Shown: positions 55,192-63,353 of the stretch, in pieces
Position numbering within the stretch: the first letter of the stretch is position 1
Layout: each line of letters opens with the position of its first letter
Source of the DNA: Acetispira formosa (nom. nud.)
Lineage (GTDB): Bacteria > Desulfobacterota > Desulfarculia > Adiutricales > Adiutricaceae
DNA length: 64,000 bases
Direction: 5' to 3'
Assembly: GCA_023525915.1 (NCBI GenBank)
Contig: CP026657.1
Location: 3,186,001-3,250,000, forward strand
Translations under genes and position numbers: made by a program
Notes under the pieces: generated by a model
What the model saw: the letters and a program-made list of their open reading frames with translations, nothing else
Databases searched by the model: none
Told to the model about the DNA's origin: nothing

Positions 55192-56427
55192 ATGAAAGTA
55201 ATCCGTCTGATTTTGATGCTGGCCGCTTTAAGCTTCATGGCCGGTTCAGTTGAAGTTATGGCTCAGGAGAGCAAAGAGGGCGACAAGCGTCACCCCTCTT
55301 ACAACCTCATCGGCCGCGACGCCCAATCGGCCGAATCTCCCCTCAACCCGAACTTCGTGGTGGCCGAGGAAGCGAAGCTGTCCGAGAGCGGCTTCTGGCG
55401 CAGCCCCTATATCACCGCCCGCCTGGTGGGCCTGGTGGTGACTGACGTAGATCGTGACGGGCGCAACGAGGTCCTTTACGCCACCACCAAAAGCGTTCAT
55501 GTTTCCCGCTATGAGGGCGGACGGCTGGTTCAGCTGGCCTCCTATGACGTAGGTATTGGTGAAAGGCTCTCATCGCTGGATGTTTTTGACGCCAACAAAG
55601 ACGGCCGTCAGGAAATTTTCGCCTGTATCCAGGGCGACAGCATCAAGGGCGGCTCCATCATTCTGCACTATGACAACGGCAGCCTCAGCCGGGCGGTGGA
55701 GAGCGTCATCCCCTGGTATCTGCGAGTGGTTCATGGTCCGGGCGGCCGCGAACTGGTCGGCCAGAAACCGGCTGTTTCCGGCGATGAAGTTTTTACCGGC
55801 AACGTGATGAGAATGTCTTTCGATGGCCAAAACATCAAGAGCCAGGGCCGGATGGACGTGCCTTCGGGCGGCAATGCATTCAACTTCGCTTTCGGCCGCC
55901 TGGGTTCATCCAACAAATCCATGAGCGCGATGATCAAGTGGCCCAGCGAGCACCTGTTTATTTATGAAGGCAAAGACAGGGCCTGGGAGAGCCGCGAAGA
56001 ATACGGCGGGACCATGACCGTTCTGGAGCCGCCCGTGAAAAATTCCACTGCCTCCGGCGCCACCCCCAAAAGGTTCTTCATGCCCAGCCGCATCATTATT
56101 TATGATATTGACGGCGACGGCCAGAACGAGCTGATAGTGGCCAAGAACGACCGCGGGGGCGTGCCCTTCATGAGCAATCTCCGGGCTTTCACCAGCGGCA
56201 CCATTCAGGCTTTCAAGTATGCGAACCTGTCGCTGACGCCTTTCTTCCGCACCAGAACCCTGCCTGGCCCGGCCGTGGACTACGCCCTGGCCGATTTTGA
56301 CAACAACGGCTCACTGGATATGGTGGTAGCCGTGATGATGGAGCAGGAAAGCGGCATGATGCAGGACGGCCGTTCGGTGATCGTGGCCTATGAGATATCT
56401 CCGGGACCGGCCGCGAAGAAAAAGTAA
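55192..56427 (+). CDS. Secreted FG-GAP/VCBS repeat protein
   Basis: A 411-residue protein with a signal peptide (MKVIRLILMLAALSFMAGSVEVMAQ) and then beta-propeller-like FG-GAP units, each with a calcium-loop-like core: VTDVDRDGRNEVLYAT, FDANKDGRQEIFACI, YDIDGDGQNELIVAK and FDNNGSLDMVVAVM. Predicted periplasmic or surface; function unknown, commonly adhesion or substrate binding. ATG 55192 follows GGAAGG; the longer frame from 55165 would weaken the signal peptide. It stands alone between a family A repeat and tRNA-Asn. Its D-x-D-x-D-G loops are not related by sequence to the accessory array further right. Confidence 0.85.
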   Translation: MKVIRLILMLAALSFMAGSVEVMAQESKEGDKRHPSYNLIGRDAQSAESPLNPNFVVAEEAKLSESGFWRSPYITARLVGLVVTDVDRDGRNEVLYATTKSVHVSRYEGGRLVQLASYDVGIGERLSSLDVFDANKDGRQEIFACIQGDSIKGGSIILHYDNGSLSRAVESVIPWYLRVVHGPGGRELVGQKPAVSGDEVFTGNVMRMSFDGQNIKSQGRMDVPSGGNAFNFAFGRLGSSNKSMSAMIKWPSEHLFIYEGKDRAWESREEYGGTMTVLEPPVKNSTASGATPKRFFMPSRIIIYDIDGDGQNELIVAKNDRGGVPFMSNLRAFTSGTIQAFKYANLSLTPFFRTRTLPGPAVDYALADFDNNGSLDMVVAVMMEQESGMMQDGRSVIVAYEISPGPAAKKK

Positions 56428-56436
56428 AAAAACTGC

Positions 56437-56465
56437 TTGACATTGGGCATGAGAATATATAGAAT
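56437..56465 (+). promoter_or_regulatory. Promoter of tRNA-Asn
   Basis: TTGACA, a 17-base spacer, TAGAAT, 44 bases upstream of the tRNA. Confidence 0.75.
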
Positions 56466-56509
56466 GCCCAAATGTGTGAACGAGCAAATGCTCTTCATAT
56501 CACCGACAT

Positions 56510-56585
56510 TCCTCAGTAGCTCAGTCGGTAGAGCAAGTGGCTGTTAACCACTGGGTCGGCGGTTCGAGTCCGTCCTGGGGAGCCA
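56510..56585 (+). tRNA. tRNA-Asn, anticodon GTT
   Basis: 76 bases with CCA encoded. The acceptor stem TCCTCAG/CTGGGGA, the D arm AGCTCAGTCGGTAGAGC, the anticodon arm AGTGG-CTGTTAA-CCACT and the T arm GGCGG-TTCGAGTC-CGTCC all fold. The anticodon GTT reads asparagine codons. It stands at the border of the AT-rich segment. Confidence 0.97.
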
Positions 56586-56607
56586 GTTTCAAATCCGGTT
56601 ACAGCCG

Positions 56608-56653
56608 GTAAAAGCCAAAAGGCCTTGCAAAGCAAGGCCTTTTGGCTTTTTTG
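56608..56653 (+). terminator. Rho-independent terminator after tRNA-Asn
   Basis: A 19-pair stem AAAAGCCAAAAGGCCTTGC aaa and its complement, ending in a T-run. Confidence 0.9.
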
Positions 56654-57328
56654 CATTCCGGGCAAGGCCGCCCACGGCATTGATATTCTTGCCTGTTGGG
56701 TCATAACATGAGGTATGAAGCGCCCTTCGATAATGCCCTGGGAGCTGGTATACCTTAAATTATGATTTTCTTTAAAAATAGAATTATCTGGTAGGAATTT
56801 TTTCCCCAAGATAAAAGAATATCAAAGTATCGCCATATACCATGACAAACTGACCGCTGTTTTCCTCTCTTTTGATCACTTCACTGCTGTCTTTAAATGT
56901 TTACCATGTTTATATACTATTATAATATATTTTGTCGCAGAGCAGGGTGTATCATGATGTTATTCTACATTATATTATTTATTAATGCTTTTTAGTTGTT
57001 TATATGTCATTTTGAATCTATATCTTTAAAAAAATATTTGACTTTTTGAGCCTTGTTTTGTAGGGTTTAAATCGTTCAGTATAACTTTATTTTTATTATT
57101 GTGTAGCAGCAATAATTACAATCGAACAAGTGGTTTGTTAACCACAGGCAGTCAAGCCGAGCAGAGACAGCAAGCATCAATCTGAACTGTACATCCACCA
57201 ATAACAATGTGTAAGTGATGTTCAAGCTGGGGTAAAGGCTTACATAAAAGAAGATGGCTTCACAGACAAGGTCGGCCAGCTTGATTTAGATCACACCCCA
57301 TATTTTGAAATACCACTAGGAGAGATAA
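56654..57328. other. AT-rich border region with a tRNA-like fragment and a coding remnant
   Basis: No intact gene is seen. CAAGTGGTTTGTTAACCAC (57126-57144) resembles the anticodon arm of the nearby tRNA-Asn, with one extra base. From 57205 a short open frame (VKAYIKEDGFTDKVGQLDLD) continues into the next gene's start; it looks like the tail of a lost protein but cannot be named. Confidence 0.4.
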
Positions 57329-57976
57329 GTGAAAACATCATTCCAATGTATTTTGTGCTTCTCAATAGCTTCTGTTCTTTATTGCACTGAATTATATGCG
57401 CAGCATCGTGTCTTTGATGTCTGTAGTCCAATTTATTATTATGATAAAAATAATGAAAAAAAAGATTTGATTTTTGAACTTGAATCGACCTCGCCAGGTA
57501 GTTTTTTTCAAATTAAATGTCAAGATAAAAAGCTTTTAAATGTAAGATTTTACGCTAAGCAGAGGGTGTCAAGAAAATATATAAATTTTTTTGATTCTGA
57601 AGATCAACGGGCGTTTATTAAAAAAAATGGGTTTCGCTCTAAATGCCACGCTAGCTATAAAGTGGATTATGGGAAACTTAAACCGCTAACTAATTGGACG
57701 TGTGTAGCTTCCTATCATAAAGATGCTGATACTTTGATTATCTCTTTACAAAGGTTGCCCATGGCTGAAGATAATTTTGGAACAGTTATTAACGACAATT
57801 ATTGCCCTATGCATAGAGTCCGGACTTTTTTTGAAGATATTATCTGCTCGAAAATATTATTTTTAAATATTTATCTTGAGAATGGTTTAACTTTAAGAAA
57901 ACGCTTTGATCTCATTGAACTTTGGCAACTGGTGTCAACTCAGCATAAGCTTTACTTTAACGATGAAAATTATTAG
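57329..57976 (+). CDS. Secreted Cys-containing protein, possible immunity-type protein
   Basis: A 215-residue protein. The GTG start is preceded by AGGAGA. The N-terminus MKTSFQCILCFSIASVLYCTELYAQ is a signal peptide, with likely cleavage after YAQ. The mature part has several cysteines (CSPIYYY, FQIKCQDKK, CHASYK, TCVASYH, CPMHR, IICSK) that could form disulfides in the periplasm. I recognise no family. It is AT-rich, unlike the chromosome to the left. It sits directly before the first array ORF carrying the [10 protein letters not shown] block, so an immunity role against the array's products is possible but unproven. Confidence 0.6.
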   Translation: MKTSFQCILCFSIASVLYCTELYAQHRVFDVCSPIYYYDKNNEKKDLIFELESTSPGSFFQIKCQDKKLLNVRFYAKQRVSRKYINFFDSEDQRAFIKKNGFRSKCHASYKVDYGKLKPLTNWTCVASYHKDADTLIISLQRLPMAEDNFGTVINDNYCPMHRVRTFFEDIICSKILFLNIYLENGLTLRKRFDLIELWQLVSTQHKLYFNDENY

Positions 57977-57990
57977 GGAGGCGATTTGGA

Positions 57991-58677
57991 ATGGCTCAAA
58001 AACTCTATTATACTCAGCAGAATGCTACCAGCGCATTTAACAGTGGTTTTAGTCACGGATTTCTTTATGGACAAGATAATTTGATTGAATATCAACTTTA
58101 TACTTCTGGAGCGAGTCTATATGACAGCTTTAACTATCGCTTGGGTTACTATTATGGCTCACTTTGTTATGAATACTCTTCTAGTGAGTCGAATGCTATC
58201 GGAATGAGGCCTGAAACATTAAGTGATCTAATTCTTTCACTGAGCGATGGTTCTGGAAAACCGTGCGATATAAACACTGAATTTGAAAATAGAGTATGTA
58301 CATTAATTTGGGATTTTGATACGTACCCGTATCCTAAAGGAGAACCTCCTCAAAACCCACTAGCCCAATTTCGCTACAATAAATGGTATATAAGTTACTC
58401 TATAAACCCAGAATTGTCTTCGTTGTTAGCTGGTTTGATGGCTGCTCCGGTAGATCCATTGGCATTAGACCTTGATGGTGACGGCATTGAGACGGTCAGT
58501 AGTGACAAGGGGATAGTCTTTGACCACGATGGTGATGGCCTCATCAATGACGGCAGTGAACTGTTTGGCGAGTATACTCCCAAATATGACGACCTGGAAG
58601 ATCTGCCCGGCATGTCAGTGGGAATAAGCCAAAAATCCAACACTTGTCTGATAATTTTATCTGATAAGGCGACATGA
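57991..58677 (+). CDS. Array ORF 1: variable N-terminus joined to truncated EF-hand-like [10 protein letters not shown] block
   Basis: A 228-residue protein. Residues 1-145 (Tyr/Ser-rich) match none of the other array ORFs. Residues about 146-213 are the shared block [46 protein letters not shown]. Compared with the other copies, 22 residues ([22 protein letters not shown]) are missing, as expected from recombination between the two ATGGTGATGGCCTC stretches. It ends with [14 protein letters not shown], shared with array ORF 3. The block is found in large calcium-binding RTX-like secreted proteins, where it continues further; here it is cut short. No signal peptide. A GGGAGG site precedes the ATG. 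Confidence 0.7.
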   Translation: MAQKLYYTQQNATSAFNSGFSHGFLYGQDNLIEYQLYTSGASLYDSFNYRLGYYYGSLCYEYSSSESNAIGMRPETLSDLILSLSDGSGKPCDINTEFENRVCTLIWDFDTYPYPKGEPPQNPLAQFRYNKWYISYSINPELSSLLAGLMAAPVDPLALDLDGDGIETVSSDKGIVFDHDGDGLINDGSELFGEYTPKYDDLEDLPGMSVGISQKSNTCLIILSDKAT

Positions 58678-58687
58678 GGAATTCAAT

Positions 58688-59776
58688 ATGAAGAAGGTTA
58701 TATTTTACTTATTATCAATTTTTGTTTTACTGCTTGTAAAGACATATGCGGCTGCTGAAGAACGAATACCAGATTCTTCGAAATGCATGGCGCTTGAACC
58801 TTCAATTTATTTGTCGGCCGATGATCTGGAATTTAAGATTCCAGCCGCCTTTTCTGAAGATGTAAGTTATTTCACTTATTTTAAATTTTTAAATGGGAAG
58901 AGCTTATCAATGGTTGAGAAGCCGCATCCCGATGGCGAAGATAGGCAAAACTATTTACGTGAATTATATGATAGACAGAAAAAATTCTATTTTGGTCCTT
59001 CATGCAAATTGTGTCTGGAGAGTGACTTTACAAAACGGTTTGACAGAAATGTTTATGTGATTGCGGGTCATAATCCATTTCCAGGTAAAAATGGGGATGG
59101 TACGGCAGAGAAGGATTTCATGGCACTGCAATCTTATGTTGATTTCGGAGTCGGTCACATAGAATTTTGGACGAAAATAAGATGCAAAGAGCCTCATGAG
59201 GGAACCGAAATGTTGTACGATGATCATTGTTTACAAAAGATTACGGAAGTATTTGCCTCCTGGCTGGAATCTTTTTTATCAGCATATGAGTGGGTAGGTG
59301 ATAGAAGGGCAAAAGATAATTCGAAATATCATACAAGGTATGGTCAGATTGATAGGGAGGGGTTAACAAATTGGCCAACATACAATATAGATATTCACCC
59401 AAATAATTGTGGCGCTTTGTCTTATTTGTCCATTGACAGTCAAAGATGGAGAAGAGGTTTTAGAGAATGGGATGAATCAATTTTAGATGGGGATATTGAG
59501 AATATATACCTTAGAAGTACTATGTTGCCTCCTATAATTATAGTTTATTCACGAATGATAAACGGTAGGGTTGGTATTGAAACGATTCAATTTAATCGAC
59601 AGGATTTTGCCCTTCTTCTCATTTGGACAGAGATTCCAAATGATGATTCCGTGCGAAATGCTTATTTGGGAATACGTTTGTATGCGGGTTTACCGATGGA
59701 GGTTGCTAATAAAACTTTCGCTCCGGCCACCTCGTTAAAATTGTGGAGAAGTATATTAAATGCACACACATTTTAA
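58688..59776 (+). CDS. Secreted array protein, paralogue 1 (immunity-like)
   Basis: A 362-residue protein with signal peptide MKKVIFYLLSIFVLLLVKTYAAAEE. Its first 57 residues (to FKIPAAFSE) and its later part (ENIYLRSTMLPPIIIVYSRMINGR, FNRQDFALLLIWTEIP, AGLPMEV) closely match the protein at 62196, while the middle differs strongly apart from WLESFLSAYEWVGDRR. Cysteines are conserved in the middle (KIRCKEPHEG, DDHCLQK, PNNCGALSYL). I recognise no known family. It starts 11 bases after array ORF 1, as an immunity gene follows its toxin in polymorphic systems; that role is inference. Confidence 0.65.
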   Translation: MKKVIFYLLSIFVLLLVKTYAAAEERIPDSSKCMALEPSIYLSADDLEFKIPAAFSEDVSYFTYFKFLNGKSLSMVEKPHPDGEDRQNYLRELYDRQKKFYFGPSCKLCLESDFTKRFDRNVYVIAGHNPFPGKNGDGTAEKDFMALQSYVDFGVGHIEFWTKIRCKEPHEGTEMLYDDHCLQKITEVFASWLESFLSAYEWVGDRRAKDNSKYHTRYGQIDREGLTNWPTYNIDIHPNNCGALSYLSIDSQRWRRGFREWDESILDGDIENIYLRSTMLPPIIIVYSRMINGRVGIETIQFNRQDFALLLIWTEIPNDDSVRNAYLGIRLYAGLPMEVANKTFAPATSLKLWRSILNAHTF

Positions 59777-59852
59777 AATGTGCATTTTTTGCTGAAATGG
59801 TTCGGGTTGCATTTGAACGTCTGGTAGTTAAGTATATGAAGGAGAATTTACA

Positions 59853-60635
59853 ATGGGAAGTAGTATTAAAATTGATACAAGAGTTAGGGTGAAAAAGGCT
59901 TATGATACATTTTTGGCACATTATTCAGATTCTATAGAACAAGCATATGCATATACCTTGAGAGACTTGTCGGGCTGGAAAGGGTATGAGGTTGAGATAG
60001 ATAAGGGGGTACAGTTGGCACTTGATTTTTTACACCAGTATGGCCAAATGAAAGACCAAGAGACATACTTTAATAGTATATATCCTCGGCCCGATGAGTC
60101 TTCAAAGCTACCTGATTCAATAAATGAAGGTGTAAAAAATATGCTCCAGAACTGGAGCCGTCAACTATTAAATATGGGCTATACAGATGAAGAAATATAT
60201 GATCTATTGATGTCAATTAAAAAGTTTTTAAACATTGATAAATACGGTTTTATTGACTCAAAGATAACAGAAATACTAAGAGGTCTGATGAATATGCCGG
60301 TAGATCCATTGGCATTAGACCTTGATGGTGACGGCATTGAGACAATCAGTAGTGACAAGGGGATAGTCTTTGACCACGATGGTGATGGCCTCAAAAAAGG
60401 AACGGGATGGATAGGGCCCGATGATGGACTATTAGTATTTGACCGCAATGGTGATGGCCTCATCAATGACGGCAGTGAACTGTTTGGCGAGTATACTCCC
60501 AAATATGACGGCCTGGAAGATCTGCCCGGCATTTCAGTGGGAATAAGCCAAGGCGATGGCAGTGGCGGAAGCAGCGCCAATGTCGAAAGGGCCGACCCAA
60601 CCAAATGTAAAAATGGCTTTGAAGCTCTGGCATAG
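59853..60635 (+). CDS. Array ORF 2: helical N-terminus plus [10 protein letters not shown] block, ended by an early TAG
   Basis: A 260-residue protein. The N-terminus (MGSSIKIDTRVRVKKAYD, YTLRDLSGWKGYEVEIDKGVQLA) is paralogous to the ORF at 63354. The region GYTDEEIYDLLMSIKKFLNIDK and all that follows is nearly identical between the two. The shared block is complete here ([45 protein letters not shown]) and goes on to NVERADPTKCKNGFEALA. A TAG stop then interrupts; after it the frame continues as EDTTGDGIVNHLKFEMP to a TGA at 60687-60689. The usual family text is NGFEALA-LDTNGDG, so the stop looks like a nonsense change. Confidence 0.7.
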   Translation: MGSSIKIDTRVRVKKAYDTFLAHYSDSIEQAYAYTLRDLSGWKGYEVEIDKGVQLALDFLHQYGQMKDQETYFNSIYPRPDESSKLPDSINEGVKNMLQNWSRQLLNMGYTDEEIYDLLMSIKKFLNIDKYGFIDSKITEILRGLMNMPVDPLALDLDGDGIETISSDKGIVFDHDGDGLKKGTGWIGPDDGLLVFDRNGDGLINDGSELFGEYTPKYDGLEDLPGISVGISQGDGSGGSSANVERADPTKCKNGFEALA

Positions 60636-60689
60636 GAAGACACCACTGGTGACGGTATTGTCAATCATCTCAAATTTGAGATGCCATGA
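60636..60689 (+). pseudogene. Continuation of array ORF 2 beyond its TAG stop
   Basis: 17 codons in the same frame (EDTTGDGIVNHLKF...) that continue the DxDxDG-type motif series, then TGA. Confidence 0.5.
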
Positions 60690-60734
60690 ATCTCTCTTAA
60701 TTATTTATACAACCGCAAGCAGAAGCAGTAAGCC

Positions 60735-61292
60735 ATGAAGAATACCGTGATACAGCAAAAAATTAATCCACTAGTTGGGTATGTTTTATTTTTGATATTT
60801 GCCTTTCTTTATTCATTTTATGTTATACCAGTGGTCTTTCCTTGGTTATTAAAGACTTTTAATTTAAATAATTTCGCTGTTATATATGCACTTTTTGAAT
60901 CTCTACAGTTCGGTTCATTGTATTTTCTGGCAATATTTTTTATATCACCATCTTATATTATTGTTTCTAAAATTAACACAGATAAGTGGTTTAGATCTCA
61001 ATCTCAAATCAGCTGCATTGTTTTTATCGCTGCACATTATATTATTATATTTATAGTTTTTTTTCTGATTTATCATTTCTTCACAGAGGCTTCCGACTTT
61101 ATTGCTGAAACGCCAGATGATATATTACTTTATATTTTTTTTAGATTTGACCTAAAGATACTATTAGGCTTTTCTGGGTTCTATTTTTTGGCTTGTTATT
61201 TTGTAATTAATTCTTCTATTTCATATATAACTGCTGAAATATTTCAATACTATATTTGGAGAATTCCGAGAAAAAAGCAAAATGATAATTGA
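60735..61292 (+). CDS. Four-helix membrane protein in the array
   Basis: A 185-residue protein with four predicted membrane helices: YVLFLIFAFLYSFYVIPVVF, LQFGSLYFLAIFFISPSYIIV, SCIVFIAAHYIIIFIVFFLIY and LLGFSGFYFLACYFVINSSIS. It ends in a short basic tail. It is very rich in Phe, Ile and Tyr and AT-rich in base use. No family is recognised. It follows array ORF 2, in the place where the other units carry secreted proteins. Membrane immunity proteins are known in several polymorphic toxin and bacteriocin systems, so that role is possible. Confidence 0.6.
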   Translation: MKNTVIQQKINPLVGYVLFLIFAFLYSFYVIPVVFPWLLKTFNLNNFAVIYALFESLQFGSLYFLAIFFISPSYIIVSKINTDKWFRSQSQISCIVFIAAHYIIIFIVFFLIYHFFTEASDFIAETPDDILLYIFFRFDLKILLGFSGFYFLACYFVINSSISYITAEIFQYYIWRIPRKKQNDN

Positions 61293-61342
61293 TTGTCTAA
61301 TTATTATTTTGACAGTTTCATTTTATCAGAAAGGTGACTAAC

Positions 61343-62185
61343 ATGTTTAAACTCCCTAAAGTTCTGCAAGGTGTAAATCCGGGACTCGTGGTAACGGCTG
61401 CTCGAAGAGCTATCATGAAAAATGGTGGCAAATGGGGAAGTACGGGTTCCTCTTTTGCGCTACTTGATGTTAATTTTTGGGGCACTGTCGCGTCTGGGTG
61501 GCTTTTAGATAGATATACTCTTGGGGAGGGCACAAAAATAGCTGGGTTAACAGTTTTACCGGCATATATTAATGACCCACGTTTATATGATGCACTTTTA
61601 TGGGGCGGTAAGCTACCGTTTAGTGACGCTGAGACAAAAGCTATGGTTTTGGCTTTGGCAGCGAACCCTAGCACCGATCAAATATCAGAACTATTTAGAG
61701 ATTATTTGGCTGGAGCTCTATTTGCACTTGCATTTGAAGATGGAGCCTTAGCGCTAGGTACGCTTTTGGGTGACAGTCTATTTGATTTTGAAACTGCACT
61801 GAAAGAATTATTGGGCGAATTATTCAGTGCTACAGGTATTATTAATCCAGAATTAGTGAAAATACTAAGTGGTTTGATGGCTGCTCCGGTAGATCCATTG
61901 GCATTAGACCTTGATGGTGACGGCATTGAGACGGTCAGTAGTGACAAGGGGATCGTCTTTGACCACGATGGTGATGGCCTCAAAAAAGGAACGGGATGGA
62001 TAGGGCCCGATGATGGACTATTAGTATTTGACCGCAATGGTGATGGCATCATCAATGACGGCAGTGAACTGTTCGGCGAGTATACTCCCAAATATGACGA
62101 CCTGGAAGATCTGCTCGGCATTTCAGTGGGAATAATCCAAAAATACAACAGTTGTTTGATAATTTTATCTGATAAGGCGGCATGA
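61343..62185 (+). CDS. Array ORF 3: hydrophobic N-terminus plus [10 protein letters not shown] block
   Basis: A 280-residue protein. ATG 61343 is chosen because AAAGGTGA precedes it. Residues 1-180 ([71 protein letters not shown]) are alanine- and leucine-rich, without a signal peptide, and unlike the other three N-termini. From [20 protein letters not shown] the shared block follows in full, ending [14 protein letters not shown], nearly the same tail as array ORF 1. The next gene is the second secreted paralogue. Codon and base use are AT-rich, but the shared block is more balanced. Confidence 0.7.
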   Translation: MFKLPKVLQGVNPGLVVTAARRAIMKNGGKWGSTGSSFALLDVNFWGTVASGWLLDRYTLGEGTKIAGLTVLPAYINDPRLYDALLWGGKLPFSDAETKAMVLALAANPSTDQISELFRDYLAGALFALAFEDGALALGTLLGDSLFDFETALKELLGELFSATGIINPELVKILSGLMAAPVDPLALDLDGDGIETVSSDKGIVFDHDGDGLKKGTGWIGPDDGLLVFDRNGDGIINDGSELFGEYTPKYDDLEDLLGISVGIIQKYNSCLIILSDKAA

Positions 62186-62195
62186 GGAATTGAAT

Positions 62196-63278
62196 ATGAA
62201 GAAGGTTATATTTTACTTATTATCAATTTTTGTTTTACTGCTTGTAAAGACATATGCGGCCGCTGAAGAACGAATACTAGGTTCTTCGAAATGTAAGGCG
62301 CTTGAACCTTCAATTTATTTGTCGGCCGATGATCTGGAATTTAAGATTCCAGCCGCCTTTTCTGAAAAAATACACTATTCGAACTATTTTTCTTTTGACG
62401 ATGGTCACTATTTAAGAATGAATGAGTACTTATACTCTGATGAAAAAAATAAAAATGATAACGCCAAAGAAATGCATGATAAGTATAGAAACAGTCATCT
62501 TAAATATCTTAATATGCCGCTTAGCAAAGAGTATGTAACTAGGTCTGGTAAGACTGTTTATGTGGTAATTGGACGCAACCCATATCGTGGCAGCTATGAA
62601 AGTGATTCAAAAAACCAAAATATTATAATGCTTGATTCTTATATTGACTTTGGTGGTGGGTATGTAAATATATGGTCAAAATTTAAGTGCGGTGAATCAT
62701 ATGATAGCGATAGATTACAGGCTGATTATTGCTTAGACAGTGCAATGAATGGATTTCTATTATGGGTTGAAACTTTTTTATCAGCATATGAATGGATTGG
62801 CAATAAACGTGTTGAAAGTAAATCAAAATATCGTACAAGGTACGGACTCATTAATGTTACAGGCATAAAAAATAGACCCTTATACAATATTGAAATTTTC
62901 CCAACCAACTGTGGAATATTGTCGGCACTGACCATTGATAATCGATATCGAGGGCAAAACATTGGTGAATGGAGTGAATCGATTTTAGGGGGTGATCTTG
63001 AAAATATACACCTTCATAATGATATGTTGCCTCCTATAATTATCGTTTATTCACGAATGATAAACGGTAGGGCTGGTATTGAAACGATTCAATTCAATCG
63101 ACAGGATTTTGCTCTTCTCCTCATTTGGACAGAGATTCCAACCAAAGGCTATAGTAAAAATACTTATCTAACAACTTGCATGTATGCGGGGCTTCCTATG
63201 GAGGTCGAGAATAATACTTTTGATCCGGAAAGTTCGTTTAAGCTATGGGAAAGTGTATTAAATTTTAGTGCACTATAA
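62196..63278 (+). CDS. Secreted array protein, paralogue 2 (immunity-like)
   Basis: A 360-residue protein with the same signal peptide as the protein at 58688 (MKKVIFYLLSIFVLLLVKTYAAAEE) and a near-identical first 57 residues. The middle is different (HYSNYFSFDDGHYLRMNEYLYS, NPYRGSYESDSKNQN). A common part then returns (WVETFLSAYEWIGNKR, MLPPIIIVYSRMINGRAGIETIQ, FNRQDFALLLIWTEIP). Conserved cysteines remain. It follows array ORF 3 by 10 bases. The conserved-ends, variable-middle layout suggests that specificity lies in the middle and that recombination acts through the ends. No family name can be given. Confidence 0.65.
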   Translation: MKKVIFYLLSIFVLLLVKTYAAAEERILGSSKCKALEPSIYLSADDLEFKIPAAFSEKIHYSNYFSFDDGHYLRMNEYLYSDEKNKNDNAKEMHDKYRNSHLKYLNMPLSKEYVTRSGKTVYVVIGRNPYRGSYESDSKNQNIIMLDSYIDFGGGYVNIWSKFKCGESYDSDRLQADYCLDSAMNGFLLWVETFLSAYEWIGNKRVESKSKYRTRYGLINVTGIKNRPLYNIEIFPTNCGILSALTIDNRYRGQNIGEWSESILGGDLENIHLHNDMLPPIIIVYSRMINGRAGIETIQFNRQDFALLLIWTEIPTKGYSKNTYLTTCMYAGLPMEVENNTFDPESSFKLWESVLNFSAL

Positions 63279-63353
63279 AATATACATTTGACCTGACTAG
63301 TGTAGAATTGCATTAATATTTTTAGTGGTCAGTGACATTAAGGAGTGTCTGTC

